Shown here one piece after another: positions 10,108 to 18,911 of a stretch of DNA of 64,000 nucleotides (position 1 is its first letter; each line of letters begins with the position of its first letter). Origin of the DNA: Streptomyces sp. TN58. GTDB taxonomy: Bacteria > Actinomycetota > Actinomycetes > Streptomycetales > Streptomycetaceae. A program made the translations under genes and the position numbers. The stretch is from positions 2,847,501-2,911,500 of the forward strand of contig NZ_CP018870.1 in assembly GCF_001941845.1 (NCBI RefSeq), read 5' to 3'. The notes beneath the pieces were generated by a model. It saw only the letters and a list, made by a program, of their open reading frames with translations. It was not told where the DNA came from and searched no databases.

Positions 10108-10482
10108 TCAGGAATCGGGCGATCTGAGGACGCGCAGGTGCCCGCGACGGGTCTCCCCGGCGGTCTGGCCGCCCCTGCCGGCCCCGCCGGCCCCGGCCGC
10201 CCGGCCCGGAGGGCGCGCGGCTTCGCGGACGGCGTTGGCCAGTGCTTCGAGGTCGTCGCCGCTTGGGCGCGACGGACCGGACCCGTCGGACAGGCGGACG
10301 ACCTCCCAGCCCCGCGGGGCGGTCAGGCGCTCCGAGTGCTCGGCGCACAGGTCGTAGCAGTGGGGTTCGGCGTATGTGGCGAGCGGGCCGAGGACTGCGG
10401 TCGAATCGGCGTAGACGTACGTCAGTGTCGCGACGGCAGGGCGGCCGCACGCGGTGCGAGAACAGCGACGTACAAGGCTCAC
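10108..10482 (-). CDS. DUF3499 family zinc-ribbon-like protein
   Basis: 124 residues from GTG 10482 (VSLVRRCSRTACGRPAVATL). This is a conserved actinobacterial protein between manB and a zincin-like gene. It carries a Cys-x4-Cys pair (RRCSRTAC) and HCYDLCAEH with Cys-x2-Cys, consistent with a small zinc-binding fold over residues 5-60. The C-terminal half is Gly/Ala/Arg-rich low complexity. Function is unknown. The frame stays open upstream, so a longer form using an upstream start is possible. Divergent from the zincin-like gene with a 90-base shared promoter region. Confidence 0.85.
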   Translation of the reverse strand: MSLVRRCSRTACGRPAVATLTYVYADSTAVLGPLATYAEPHCYDLCAEHSERLTAPRGWEVVRLSDGSGPSRPSGDDLEALANAVREAARPPGRAAGAGGAGRGGQTAGETRRGHLRVLRSPDS

Positions 10483-10572
10483 GACGTTGGACGGTACCGC
10501 ACTCTTGACCGGGCCGCGACGACTCCGCCCGTGCTCGCTCCCCCGTGTCGTGCTCGGAGCTACCCTGCGGGG

Positions 10573-11052
10573 GTGACGGACACCCCTCTGCCCCCCTGCC
10601 CCGCCGAGCCCCCCGCGGGGGGTCGCGCCGAGCCCAGAACGCGCCGGCGGGACCGGCACGGGCGCGGGATGCGCGGTCCGCTGGCGCCTCCGCAGGTGCC
10701 GCTGGCGGCGAGCCGGGCGGAGCTGTTCGGGGACCTCGTACGGGACTCGGTGGAGCGGTTGGAGCGGCGCTGGCCGCAGCTGTCGGACGTGGAGTTCCTC
10801 GTCGGTGACGTGCCGGGGCCGCCGGGCGGTCCGGACGGCGGGTGGAACGACGAGGCGGTGCCGCTCGGTGCGGTGTCGGAGCCCCGCCAGGGGCGGCCGG
10901 CCCGGATCGTGGTGTTCCGCCGGCCGGTGGAGATCCGTACCAAGACGCGCGACGAGAAGGCGGTGCTCGTCCACGAGATCGTGGTGGAGCAGGTCGCGGA
11001 ACTGCTCGGGCTGACCCCGGAGACGGTGGACCCCCGCTACGGCCAGGACTGA
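10573..11052 (+). CDS. Zincin-like metallopeptidase family protein (degenerate motif)
   Basis: 159 residues from GTG 10573. Family membership is suggested by the segment after IVVFRRPVEIRTKTRDEKAV leading to VLVHEIVVEQVAELLGL near residues 135-150, which aligns with the HExxH helix of Zincin_1-type proteins. Here the pattern is HEIVV, so the second zinc His is replaced, although His and Glu of the first half remain. Residues 1-40 are a disordered Pro/Arg-rich lead. It may no longer be a protease. Divergent from DUF3499, a neighbourhood conserved in actinobacteria. Confidence 0.75.
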   Translation: MTDTPLPPCPAEPPAGGRAEPRTRRRDRHGRGMRGPLAPPQVPLAASRAELFGDLVRDSVERLERRWPQLSDVEFLVGDVPGPPGGPDGGWNDEAVPLGAVSEPRQGRPARIVVFRRPVEIRTKTRDEKAVLVHEIVVEQVAELLGLTPETVDPRYGQD

Positions 11053-11077
11053 TCCGGGCCGTGGCGGGGCCGGCCCG

Positions 11078-12562
11078 TCACCTGGTCAGGACGGTGAGGT
11101 CTTGGGTGGCCTTGGGGACGGACACCGTGGAGTGGTCGTCGGAGAGGCCCTGGACGGTGAACATGGTGATGCCGTCGTTCGGGAGCGACAGGGTGCGGGC
11201 CGCGTGGACCGGGCCGCCCGAGAGGGTCTCGACGGTGAGGGCGTAGGAGCCCTTCCCGCCGGCGGGGGCCAGGGTCAGCGTCTGGGTGGTGCCCGCCTTG
11301 ACCGTGACCTCCTGGGAGGCCGGCTCGCCGCCGCCGGTGCCCGGTGACGCCGTCACCTTGACCTTCGCCTCGGCGCTCGGGGCGGTGAGCGACAGCAGGG
11401 TGGTGTTCTCCTCGGGCCGGTTGTCGGCGACGGTGGCGCGGGTGCCGACCGGCGGGGTGGCGGGGATGAACCCGAGTTCCTGCTTGGCACCGCTGCCGCG
11501 GACCACGCGTACGGCGGCGACCAGCGGTGCGGCCTTCTTGGCGTCGGTGGGGGTGAGCACCAGCGAGCCGGGCTCGCCGCGGGTGAGGTCCTTGAGGTCC
11601 GTCACCGCCGTCATCCCGGCCTTGACGTGCAGTTGCTCGCTGCCGGCCGGGCTGATGGAGCCGCCCGGTCCGGCCAGGCGCACCTTGAGGTCCGCGTCCT
11701 CCTCGCCGGGCACGAAGGCGACCAGCCGTACGGAGGCGGCGTCCGCCGGGATGCCGGGCAGCACCAGGGAGCCCGTCGGGTCGGTGGAGGCGGGCAGCCA
11801 GTCGGCGCCCACGCCCTCCTCGCCGACCTGCACGGAGGCGCCGACCCGGCCGGCGCGGGTCGTCACGTGGGCGGTGGCGTCGGCGAGCTGGGTCGCGGGG
11901 AGGAGGGAGGAGAGCAGGACGGTCTTGGTGGACCTGGGGTCGACGCGGATGTTCTCGCCGGTGCCCGCGTCGAGCTTGGCCATGCCGTCGGGGCCGAAGA
12001 GGCTGATGTCGACGACGGCCGCGGCGTCGTCGGGGTTGGTGAGGTGGAGGTAGTCCTCGCGGCCCTTGGCGGTGCTGACCGCGGGGAACCAGAAGTCGGT
12101 GCCGGGCGCCGTGCAGCCGACACCGAGGACACCCCTGGCCCGGCCGACCGGGACCTTCGTGGTCAGCTGCGCCGTCCAGCCGGGGGCGAGGACCCCGTCG
12201 GCGCTGCCGGTGAGGGCGGGGGCGTCGGCTCCGTTGGCGGTGGCGCCGACGGGCTTGCCGGCTTCCTTGGGTTCCAGGACGGGTTTGGCGTCCTTGGTGG
12301 CGCCGAGCAGCCGGGCCGAGCCCTTGCCCTCTCCGGCGGGGGCGCCGGGCGTGAAGGAGGTGTACGTGGTCTCCGCGACGTCCGAGGAACTGGGCCCGGG
12401 GCAGACCAGCAGGGACCGCTCGACCGGCATCCGGGCGGAGGCGGCGGCCTTGCCGTCGGAGGCCGTGCCCGCGGGGGCGGGCGCGGTGAGGGCGGCGACG
12501 CCGGTGAGGGCGGCCAGCGCCGCGGTCACGGCCGCCAGCGTCAGGGGTGCGCGCTGCTTCAC
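11078..12562 (-). CDS. DUF5719 family secreted protein
   Basis: 494 residues with an N-terminal signal/anchor (KQRAPLTLAAVTAALAALTG, then an Ala/Pro-rich stretch). The mature part is a repetitive beta-rich region resembling DUF5719 (LHLTNPDDAAAVVDISLFGP; repeated SVRLVAFVPGEE-like motifs). Start ATG 12562 overlaps the stop of the upstream glycosyltransferase by 4 bases (ATGA), so the two are translationally coupled. This indicates joint work at the cell surface, probably in polysaccharide or glycan export or assembly. No enzymatic motif is seen. Confidence 0.85.
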   Translation of the reverse strand: MKQRAPLTLAAVTAALAALTGVAALTAPAPAGTASDGKAAASARMPVERSLLVCPGPSSSDVAETTYTSFTPGAPAGEGKGSARLLGATKDAKPVLEPKEAGKPVGATANGADAPALTGSADGVLAPGWTAQLTTKVPVGRARGVLGVGCTAPGTDFWFPAVSTAKGREDYLHLTNPDDAAAVVDISLFGPDGMAKLDAGTGENIRVDPRSTKTVLLSSLLPATQLADATAHVTTRAGRVGASVQVGEEGVGADWLPASTDPTGSLVLPGIPADAASVRLVAFVPGEEDADLKVRLAGPGGSISPAGSEQLHVKAGMTAVTDLKDLTRGEPGSLVLTPTDAKKAAPLVAAVRVVRGSGAKQELGFIPATPPVGTRATVADNRPEENTTLLSLTAPSAEAKVKVTASPGTGGGEPASQEVTVKAGTTQTLTLAPAGGKGSYALTVETLSGGPVHAARTLSLPNDGITMFTVQGLSDDHSTVSVPKATQDLTVLTR

Positions 12563-15500
12563 TGCTGGTGGCTCCCGTCAGGACGCTGGTCGTGCCGTGC
12601 GTGGACGTCGTGGGGTGGGTACTGCTCGTAGGGCTCGTACGGGTACGGGTACTGCTGCCCGTCCTGGCCGGGGGCCGGCTGGTGCTGCTGCTGGGGGTGC
12701 TGCGGGTGCTGCGGGTACGGGGTGTCGTAGGCCGCGCCGCCCTGCTGCTGGTCGTACCCGGTGTGCTGCTGCTCGTACGGGTAGTGCTGCTGGGGCTGCT
12801 GGGGTTCGTACGCGTAGCCGCCCTGGTCGTCGTAGGCCTGGTACGCGTAGGAGTCCTCCCCGTACACCGGCTGCGCCGGGATCTGCGCGTACGGGTCGGC
12901 GGCGGCGGCGGTCTCCACCGGGCCGGGGGCGGCGTCCGCCTCGGCCTCGGAGCGGAGCCGGCGGGCGCGGCGGCCCTCGCCGGCTTCGCCCGGGCCGGGG
13001 CGGGAGGCGGGCTCGGCCTCCTCCTCGGGCAGGTCGTCGTCGAGCTGGGCGCGCCGGCCGGGCAGGGCCATGACCAGCAGGACCAGGGCGAGGAGGCCCT
13101 GGGTCCAGTTCCAGGCGGTGCGCAGCAGGGAGTCCTCGTGGACGAGGTCGAGGCGGCCTCCGCCGGCGGGGAGTTCGAAGCCCTGGGCCCAGCCGTCGAG
13201 GGTCTTGGCCTTGAGCGGCTTGCCGTCGAGGGTGGCCTTCCAGTCGGCGTCGGCGCGGTCGGCGATGCGCAGCACGCGGCCGGTCTCACCGGCGGGGATC
13301 TTGCCGTGGGCCTCGACGGGGCCCGCTGCGACGGGGATCGGGGCCTCGCCCTGCTTGGCGGAGACGATGACGGCGCGCGGCAGCCAGGGCTCGACGCCCC
13401 ACAGGGCGGTGCCGTCCTGCTGGTGGCGCCGGCTGAGGCCGGGGGTCGCGTCGAGGACGCGGCGGATGTCCTCGGGTCCGCCGGGGCGGAACATCACGAA
13501 GCGGATGGCGTAGGCGCTGAGCTGGCTGGACTGGTCGGCTCCGGAGCCGGCGACGAGGTTGGAGACGACCTTGTCGAGGCGGGGGTCGTCGCCGGTCCGG
13601 GCGGTGATCTCGGCGTCGCCGATGCGGCCGCCGGGGCCGCGGACGAGGCTGTAGGAGACGGCGGCGGGCCCGTCGACGTCGAGGAGGAGGGTGCGGGTCT
13701 GGTTGTCGTCGCCGCCGGCGTCCGCGACGAACGCCGGTACCTGTACGGGGTCGCGGCGCTGGAGGGGGCCGTCGGCGCCGGCGACCATCCAGGTGGCCGC
13801 GGCGATGAGCGGGCCCGCGGCGGCGGCGAGGGCGACGAGGGCGGCGAGCGGCTGGCGCCAGCCGAAGTTGCGGGCGGCGACCCGGTGCTTGGCGCCGTCC
13901 GCGCCGACGGTGGCGGCGGCGAGGAGGGCGAGGCCGTAGACGAGGGTGGCGGGGCCGGCCCAGGCGGTGCGGTTGGCGAGGACGGCGAGGAGGAGCGCGG
14001 CCAGGGCGGTGGCCCAGGCGGTGCGGACGGCGAACTGCCGGTCGGCGCGGAGCAGGGCGGCCAGGGCGGCGAGGACGATGCCGGCGAGCAGCAGGCGGGC
14101 GCCGGTGCCGGGACCGCCGGGGCTGATGCCGAGCAGGTCCAGGGCGCCCGCGGAGCCGGCTCCGTAGGGCAGTCCGGCCTCCTGGAGGAAGCGGCCGGGG
14201 TGGGTGAGCAGGCCCAGCGACCAGGGGGCGAGGACGAGGAGGGGGACGGTGAGGGTGGCGAGCAGCCGCAGGCCGTAGGTCTTCCACTGCGCGCGGCGCA
14301 GGACGAGCGCGGCGGTGCCGAGGAGGAGGGCGAGCGGCCAGACGACCGGGGTGAAGGCGGTGGCCACGGTCAGCAGGAGGGTGTACGTCCACACGGCGCG
14401 CCAGCCGCCCCGCTGTTCGGCGGCGGCGGGCTCGCCGAGGCCGAAGGCGGCGACGGCGGAGCGGGCGGTGAGGGGGAGTACGACGGCGAGGACGGCGGTG
14501 CCGATGCGGCCGCCGGCCAGGGCGCCGGTGACGGCGGGGAGGAAGGCGTAGGCGGTGGCGGCCCAGGCGCGCAGCAGCCGGGATTCGACGAGGGGCCGGG
14601 AGGCGAAGTAGGCGGTGAGGCCGGCCAGCGGCACGGATCCGACGAGCAGGAGGGTCAAGGCGGCGTGGGTGGAGCCGAACAGCAGGGTGGAGAGGGCGCC
14701 GAGGGCGGCCAGGTAGGGCGGTGCGGCTGCGGTGGAGCCGGTGCCCACGGGGTGCCAGGCGTCGGTGTGGATGCTCCACAGGTCGAGGCCGCTGCCGGGG
14801 GCGGGCAGCAGGGCGCCGCCCATGAGGGAGCCGCCGCCGATCAGGGCGCGGCAGGCGGCGAGGGAGACCAGAAGGAGCAGTCCGAAGAGGAAGGGGCCGG
14901 GGTTGCGGGCGATCCGCTTGAGGCGTGCGAAGCGCTCGGTCTCCTGGTAGTCGCCGTCCTCGCCGGGGGCGTTGAGGATGCTGCCTCCGCCGTGGCGGCC
15001 GGCGGGGGCGGAGTCGGTGTGGCGGTCGCCGGCGAAGTATCCGGCGAGCTGGTCGGCGTTGGCCCGCAGGGAGGCTCCCGGCGGCGGGAAGAGCGGGCGC
15101 AGCTCGGAGGCGGGAACGGCGGGGCGGCGGCGGGCCCTGCGGGCGGCGAGGAGGCGGCCGGGGCGCAGCAGGGTGGCGAGGAGGCCGGTGATCTCGTCGA
15201 CGGCCTGGCCGGGGGCCTTGCCGATCAGGTAGGCGAGGGTGCGCAGGACGGTGCCGAGGACGACGCGCAGCAGTACGTAGGGCAGGGCCCGGCCGGAGCT
15301 GTTGGCGAGGACGGTGTAGACGGCGCCGGCCTTGTCGACGCGGTGCGGGCCGGCGGTGGTGCGGCCGGCGCAGTCGACGGTGCGGCGTTCGCGGGCGGAG
15401 GCCTCGGCGTGGCGCATGACGGCGTCGGGTGCGACGAGGACGGTGTGGCCGGCGCTCTGGGCGCGCCAGCACAGGTCGGCGTCGTCGCGCATGAGGGGCA

Positions 15501-16224
15501 GGCGCCGGTCGAAGCCGCCGAGCTCGTCGTAGACGTCGCGGCGTACGAGCATGCCGGCGGTGGAGACGGAGAGGACGGGGCGGACCTGGTCGTGCTGGCC
15601 CTGGTCCTGTTCGCGGCGGTCGAGGCCGGTCCAGCGGCGGCCGCTGCGGGTGATGGTGACGCCGGCTTCGAGGAGCTGCTTCTTGTCGTACCAGCCGCGG
15701 AGCTTGGGGCCGATGATCGCGGCGTCGGGGTTCTCGTCGGCGACGCGGAGCAGTTCGGTGAGGGCGTCGGGTTCGGGGGCGCTGTCGTCGTGCAGGAGCC
15801 AGAGCCACTGGACGGGTTCGCCGTGGGGGAGCTCGGGGAGGTCGTAGGCGTCGTCGCGCCAGGTGCGGCTGACGGGGTCCCAGCCGCTGGGGCGCTTGAG
15901 GTACGGGAGGTCTTCGGGGCTCAGGGTGCCTGCGGTGCGGGCGGATTCGTCGACGGCGGTGCCGAATCCGGTGCGGCGGGCGAGGTGGAGGACGCGTTCG
16001 TCGCCGAGGGCTTCGGTGAGGAGTCGCGCGGACTCGTCGGAGCTGCCGGTGTCGGCGGCGACGTGGTTCTGCGCGGGGCGTTCCTGGCCGAGGAGGCCGG
16101 CGAGCGTGCGGGGCAGCCAGCGGGCGCCGTCGTGGGCGACGAGGACCGCGGTGACGACGTGCCGGGGGAACTGTGGTGCGTCGGGGGCCTGGTAGGAGGC
16201 CGTCGACTGGCTGTGCAGGGACAT
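12559..16224 (-). CDS. Large membrane-bound family 2 glycosyltransferase
   Basis: 1221 residues. The N-terminal GT-A domain (about 20-330) contains VTAVLVAHDGARWLPRTLAG, LLHDDSAPEPDALTEL (DxD-like Asp pair) and LPLMRDDADLCWRAQSAGH (ED/DDxxxxxR acceptor motif). From about 430 to 790 come many hydrophobic helices, then a large extracytoplasmic domain and a final helix near 1095-1112. The tail (1115-1221) is rich in Gln, Tyr and Pro. The usual function of such proteins is transfer of sugars to a lipid or envelope glycan. It is coupled to the DUF5719 gene and lies upstream of GDP-mannose genes, which makes a mannosylated product plausible, by inference. Confidence 0.9.
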   Translation of the reverse strand: MSLHSQSTASYQAPDAPQFPRHVVTAVLVAHDGARWLPRTLAGLLGQERPAQNHVAADTGSSDESARLLTEALGDERVLHLARRTGFGTAVDESARTAGTLSPEDLPYLKRPSGWDPVSRTWRDDAYDLPELPHGEPVQWLWLLHDDSAPEPDALTELLRVADENPDAAIIGPKLRGWYDKKQLLEAGVTITRSGRRWTGLDRREQDQGQHDQVRPVLSVSTAGMLVRRDVYDELGGFDRRLPLMRDDADLCWRAQSAGHTVLVAPDAVMRHAEASARERRTVDCAGRTTAGPHRVDKAGAVYTVLANSSGRALPYVLLRVVLGTVLRTLAYLIGKAPGQAVDEITGLLATLLRPGRLLAARRARRRPAVPASELRPLFPPPGASLRANADQLAGYFAGDRHTDSAPAGRHGGGSILNAPGEDGDYQETERFARLKRIARNPGPFLFGLLLLVSLAACRALIGGGSLMGGALLPAPGSGLDLWSIHTDAWHPVGTGSTAAAPPYLAALGALSTLLFGSTHAALTLLLVGSVPLAGLTAYFASRPLVESRLLRAWAATAYAFLPAVTGALAGGRIGTAVLAVVLPLTARSAVAAFGLGEPAAAEQRGGWRAVWTYTLLLTVATAFTPVVWPLALLLGTAALVLRRAQWKTYGLRLLATLTVPLLVLAPWSLGLLTHPGRFLQEAGLPYGAGSAGALDLLGISPGGPGTGARLLLAGIVLAALAALLRADRQFAVRTAWATALAALLLAVLANRTAWAGPATLVYGLALLAAATVGADGAKHRVAARNFGWRQPLAALVALAAAAGPLIAAATWMVAGADGPLQRRDPVQVPAFVADAGGDDNQTRTLLLDVDGPAAVSYSLVRGPGGRIGDAEITARTGDDPRLDKVVSNLVAGSGADQSSQLSAYAIRFVMFRPGGPEDIRRVLDATPGLSRRHQQDGTALWGVEPWLPRAVIVSAKQGEAPIPVAAGPVEAHGKIPAGETGRVLRIADRADADWKATLDGKPLKAKTLDGWAQGFELPAGGGRLDLVHEDSLLRTAWNWTQGLLALVLLVMALPGRRAQLDDDLPEEEAEPASRPGPGEAGEGRRARRLRSEAEADAAPGPVETAAAADPYAQIPAQPVYGEDSYAYQAYDDQGGYAYEPQQPQQHYPYEQQHTGYDQQQGGAAYDTPYPQHPQHPQQQHQPAPGQDGQQYPYPYEPYEQYPPHDVHARHDQRPDGSHQQ

Positions 16225-16462
16225 CGCGGTACGGGCCCTCCGGCCGGGGGTCCGGGGGTGGTGTGCCCTCGGAGGCTGCTGGACAGCGCCTTACCCTAAC
16301 GGCTGCCAAAGCAGCGGTCCGCCTCCTGCGGGGAAGGTGCAGGAGGCGGACCGTGTGTGGTGCTCGTTGTTCGGCTGTGCGTGGTGCTCGACGGCTTGCC
16401 CGGATGTTCGGATATGTCGTGCGGGGTGCTGCGGTGCCGGGCCGGCGGTGCTGCCGGCGGCG

Positions 16463-16726
16463 TCAGACGGCCGCCTTTTTCAGGCGTCGGCGCTCACGCT
16501 CGGACAGGCCGCCCCAGATGCCGAATCGCTCGTCGTTGGCGAGGGCGTACTCAAGGCATTCGGAGCGGACCTCGCAGGCGAGGCAGACCTTCTTGGCCTC
16601 ACGGGTGGAGCCGCCCTTCTCGGGAAAGAAGGATTCGGGGTCGGTCTGGGCGCACAGGGCGCGCTCCTGCCATCCGAGCTCCTCGTCCGCTTCCTCGACC
16701 AGCAGTTCCTGAAACAGCTCGGTCAT
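16463..16726 (-). CDS. whiB: WhiB, iron-sulfur sporulation transcription factor
   Basis: 87 residues. The four cluster-ligating Cys are at 25, 48, 51 and 57 (ALCAQTD; VCLACEVRSEC), followed by the beta-turn GIWGG (69-73) and the basic C-terminus ERERRRLKK. The sequence matches Streptomyces WhiB itself rather than the paralogues WblA, WblC or WhiD, judging from the MTELFQELLVEEADEELGWQ start and its neighbours. WhiB acts with WhiA to trigger sporulation septation in aerial hyphae. Start ATG 16726. It is divergent from the cysteine dioxygenase unit across about 450 bases. Confidence 0.95.
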   Translation of the reverse strand: MTELFQELLVEEADEELGWQERALCAQTDPESFFPEKGGSTREAKKVCLACEVRSECLEYALANDERFGIWGGLSERERRRLKKAAV

Positions 16727-17140
16727 GTGCGCCCCTCGCTCTGTTGGTGCGTCCCCGTGGTCACGTCGTCACTCATAGCTACGTAACGACACGAGTGAAA
16801 TTACAAGTGCGTGGCTCCGGGGCAGTCAAGCCGGGATCTGCTATTGGGCCCCTTATTCACTCTGCGGAACCAAGCGTATGCAGAAAGTGTTCATATCGCC
16901 AAAAATCGTGACACATGCCATTGGCGTCCTCGGATGTCACCTTCACCCGTTATCCACGCGTCACCTCGAAGCGGGGTTGCGATCGGTTCCGAAGAGCGGC
17001 GCAGATCACATTCAGGTCACGACATGGCGGGATCAGGTTTAGCCTCGGCGCAGCGCAGATGCCCCGCCGCGGGTTGCACAAACCTTTCTCCGATCACAGT
17101 AACCGGATGAGGTGAAACTTTTACCCCCAAACCGGACATC
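16727..17140. other. whiB upstream region (no gene seen)
   Basis: About 410 non-coding bases, unusually AT-rich for this genome around 16780-16930. It must carry the whiB promoters on the minus strand. There are close GTCAC half-sites at 16762-16774, but their spacing does not fit the BldD consensus I know, so no operator is called. I see no RNA gene or open frame with coding character. Confidence 0.4.
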
Positions 17141-17143
17141 GGG

Positions 17144-17180
17144 TTGACAGCCGGACCCCGGACCCGGTCTCCTTGTCCGC
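17144..17180 (+). promoter_or_regulatory. Candidate promoter for the poly-Cys leader / cysteine dioxygenase transcript
   Basis: A perfect TTGACA (17144-17149) is followed after 18 bases by a weak -10-like TCTCCT (17168-17173). This would start transcription at or within a base or two of ATG 17181, giving a leaderless message. No ribosome site precedes that ATG, which fits. This is a prediction from sequence only. Confidence 0.45.
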
Positions 17181-17267
17181 ATGTCAGCGCCCGCAGCCAC
17201 CACCCGGACCCCCATTCGTGGGTTCCTGTGCGCTGCCCAGGTTCGCTGTTGCTGTTGCTGCTGTTGA
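17181..17267 (+). CDS. Poly-cysteine leader peptide, candidate cysteine-sensing attenuator
   Basis: 28-codon open frame, MSAPAATTRTPIRGFLCAAQ followed by VR and six consecutive Cys codons (17247-17264), ending at TGA 17265. It lies 86 bases before the cysteine dioxygenase start. Directly after the stop are a hairpin-forming repeat (17273-17290) and a competing GCTCC (17294-17298). Leaderless poly-Cys upstream frames acting as cysteine-responsive attenuators are known in mycobacteria. Here the downstream gene degrades cysteine, so ribosome speed through the Cys codons could report cysteine supply. Six adjacent Cys codons are very unlikely by chance. Translation is inferred. Confidence 0.75.
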   Translation: MSAPAATTRTPIRGFLCAAQVRCCCCCC

Positions 17268-17272
17268 TGCCC

Positions 17273-17298
17273 GTGGAGCCCCGGCTCCACAGAGCTCC
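17273..17298 (+). promoter_or_regulatory. Hairpin with alternative pairing after poly-Cys leader
   Basis: GTGGAGC (17273-17279) can pair with GCTCCAC (17284-17290). The GGAGC part can instead pair with GCTCC at 17294-17298. Two exclusive structures beginning six bases after the leader stop are what a translation-coupled switch would need. The function is inferred. Confidence 0.45.
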
Positions 17299-17353
17299 GG
17301 CCCTCCCCCACAGCGACCGCCAGCACGACTGACATCCGTCGAGGTACATCCCG

Positions 17354-17893
17354 ATGAACAGCACCACCGCCGCCACCGCTCCCGCCGCGACCGCCTCCGC
17401 GACCGTCGAGAGCGACCTCCAGATCGCCGGCGACATCCTCTCCGTCCAGCACCTCCTCCAGCCCGCCCGCGAACACCCGGCCACCGTCGCCGAGTTCGTC
17501 GGCCTGGCCCGCTCCATCGCCGAGGACCGCGCCTCCTGGGAGCACCTCGTCCGGTACGACGCCACCACGCGCTGGTACCACCGGCTGCGCACCGGCCCCG
17601 GCTACGAGGTCTGGCTGCTCAGCTGGGTCCCCGGACAGGGCAGCGGCCTGCACGACCACGGCGCCTCCTCGGGCGTCCTGACGGTCCTGGAGGGCGAGCT
17701 CACCGAGCACACCTCCCGCGGGCGGCTCACCCACCGCGCCGGGGGCCAGCGCCTCTTCGCCCCCGGCTACGCCCACGAGGTCGTCAACGACACCCTCGAC
17801 GGCGCGGTCAGCCTGCACGTCTACTTCCCCGGACTGACCGAGATGCCGATGCACAACTGCTCCCCGGCCGACACCGAGTCCCTCCCCGCCTGA
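17354..17893 (+). CDS. Cysteine dioxygenase family protein
   Basis: 179 residues, a cupin-fold non-heme iron enzyme that oxidises L-cysteine to cysteine sulfinate. Iron ligands are His100 and His102 (GLHDHG) and His141 (GYAHEV). The substrate-binding Arg is probably Arg77 or Arg79 in YHRLR. The first 20 residues are low complexity Ala/Thr. ATG 17354 lies behind GAGG about 9 bases upstream. The preceding poly-Cys leader frame makes cysteine-dependent control likely. fbiA follows after 58 bases on the same strand. Confidence 0.93.
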   Translation: MNSTTAATAPAATASATVESDLQIAGDILSVQHLLQPAREHPATVAEFVGLARSIAEDRASWEHLVRYDATTRWYHRLRTGPGYEVWLLSWVPGQGSGLHDHGASSGVLTVLEGELTEHTSRGRLTHRAGGQRLFAPGYAHEVVNDTLDGAVSLHVYFPGLTEMPMHNCSPADTESLPA

Positions 17894-17951
17894 CGGCCCG
17901 TCGCCCGACCGCCACCCCTCACCGACAGCCTTCGGCTGACACACTGTCCGT

Positions 17952-18911
17952 ATGCGCATTGTTGTTCTGGCCGGCGGTATAGGCGGCGCCCGGTTCCTTC
18001 GCGGACTCAAGTCGGCGGTGCCCGACGCGGACATCACGGTCATCGGCAACACCGGTGACGACATTCACCTCTTCGGGCTCAAGGTCTGCCCCGACCTGGA
18101 CACGGTGATGTACACCCTCGGCGGTGGCATCAACGAGGACCAGGGCTGGGGCCGCACCGACGAGTCCTTCACCGTCAAGGAGGAGCTCGCCGCCTACGGG
18201 GTCGGACCCACGTGGTTCGGCCTCGGGGACCGCGACTTCGCCACCCACATCGTCCGCACGCAGATGCTCGGCGCCGGGTACCCGCTGAGCGCCGTCACCG
18301 AAGCCCTCTGCGACCGCTGGCAGCCCGGCGTGCGACTGCTGCCCATGTCCGACGACCGGGTCGAGACCCACGTCGCGATCACCGAGACCGGCACCGGCGA
18401 GCGCCGCGTCGTCCACTTCCAGGAGTACTGGGTCCGGCTGCGCGCCTCGGTCGACGCCGAGGCCGTCGTACCCGTGGGGGCCGAGCAGGCCAAGCCCGCG
18501 CCCGGCGTACTGGAGGCCATCGCCGCGGCCGACGTGATCGTCTTCCCGCCGTCCAACCCCGTGGTGTCGGTGGGCACCATCCTCGCCGTGCCCGGGATCC
18601 GCGAAGCCGTCGCCGCCGCGGACGCCCCCGTCGTGGGCCTCTCCCCCATCGTCGGCGGCGCGCCCGTACGCGGCATGGCCGACAAGGTGCTCGCCGCGGT
18701 CGGCGTCGAGGCCACCGCCGCCGCGGTCGCCCTGCACTACGGCACCGAGCTGCTCGACGGCTGGCTGGTCGACACCGCCGACGCGGACGCGGTCGCCGCG
18801 GTGGAGGCCGCCGGGATCAACTGCCGCGCGGTGCCGCTGATGATGACCGACCTGGAGGCCACCGCCGAGATGGCCCGGGCCGCGCTGGAGCTGGCGGAGG
18901 CCTCTCGGTGA
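17952..18911 (+). CDS. fbiA: 2-phospho-L-lactate transferase (CofD/FbiA), coenzyme F420 biosynthesis
   Basis: 319 residues. It transfers the phospho-lactate type moiety from its guanosine-linked precursor to the deazaflavin Fo, giving (dehydro)F420-0. It shows the N-terminal [13 protein letters not shown] glycine loop (residues 7-19), GNTGDD (36-41) with metal-binding Asp, and a mid-protein [17 protein letters not shown] segment. The C-terminus overlaps fbiB by GTGA, so the two genes are translationally coupled. Start ATG 17952. Confidence 0.95.
   Translation: MRIVVLAGGIGGARFLRGLKSAVPDADITVIGNTGDDIHLFGLKVCPDLDTVMYTLGGGINEDQGWGRTDESFTVKEELAAYGVGPTWFGLGDRDFATHIVRTQMLGAGYPLSAVTEALCDRWQPGVRLLPMSDDRVETHVAITETGTGERRVVHFQEYWVRLRASVDAEAVVPVGAEQAKPAPGVLEAIAAADVIVFPPSNPVVSVGTILAVPGIREAVAAADAPVVGLSPIVGGAPVRGMADKVLAAVGVEATAAAVALHYGTELLDGWLVDTADADAVAAVEAAGINCRAVPLMMTDLEATAEMARAALELAEASR

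Noticed and set aside
12547..16299. 1250-codon open frame antisense to the large glycosyltransferase
   Set aside because: It is the mirror of the codon bias of the real gene: Gly/Ala/Glu-rich low complexity with no domain or ribosome site, whereas the opposite strand has clear GT2 motifs.
16727..16830. BldD binding site upstream of whiB
   Set aside because: GTCAC half-sites occur but their spacing does not match the consensus I know, so I do not call it.
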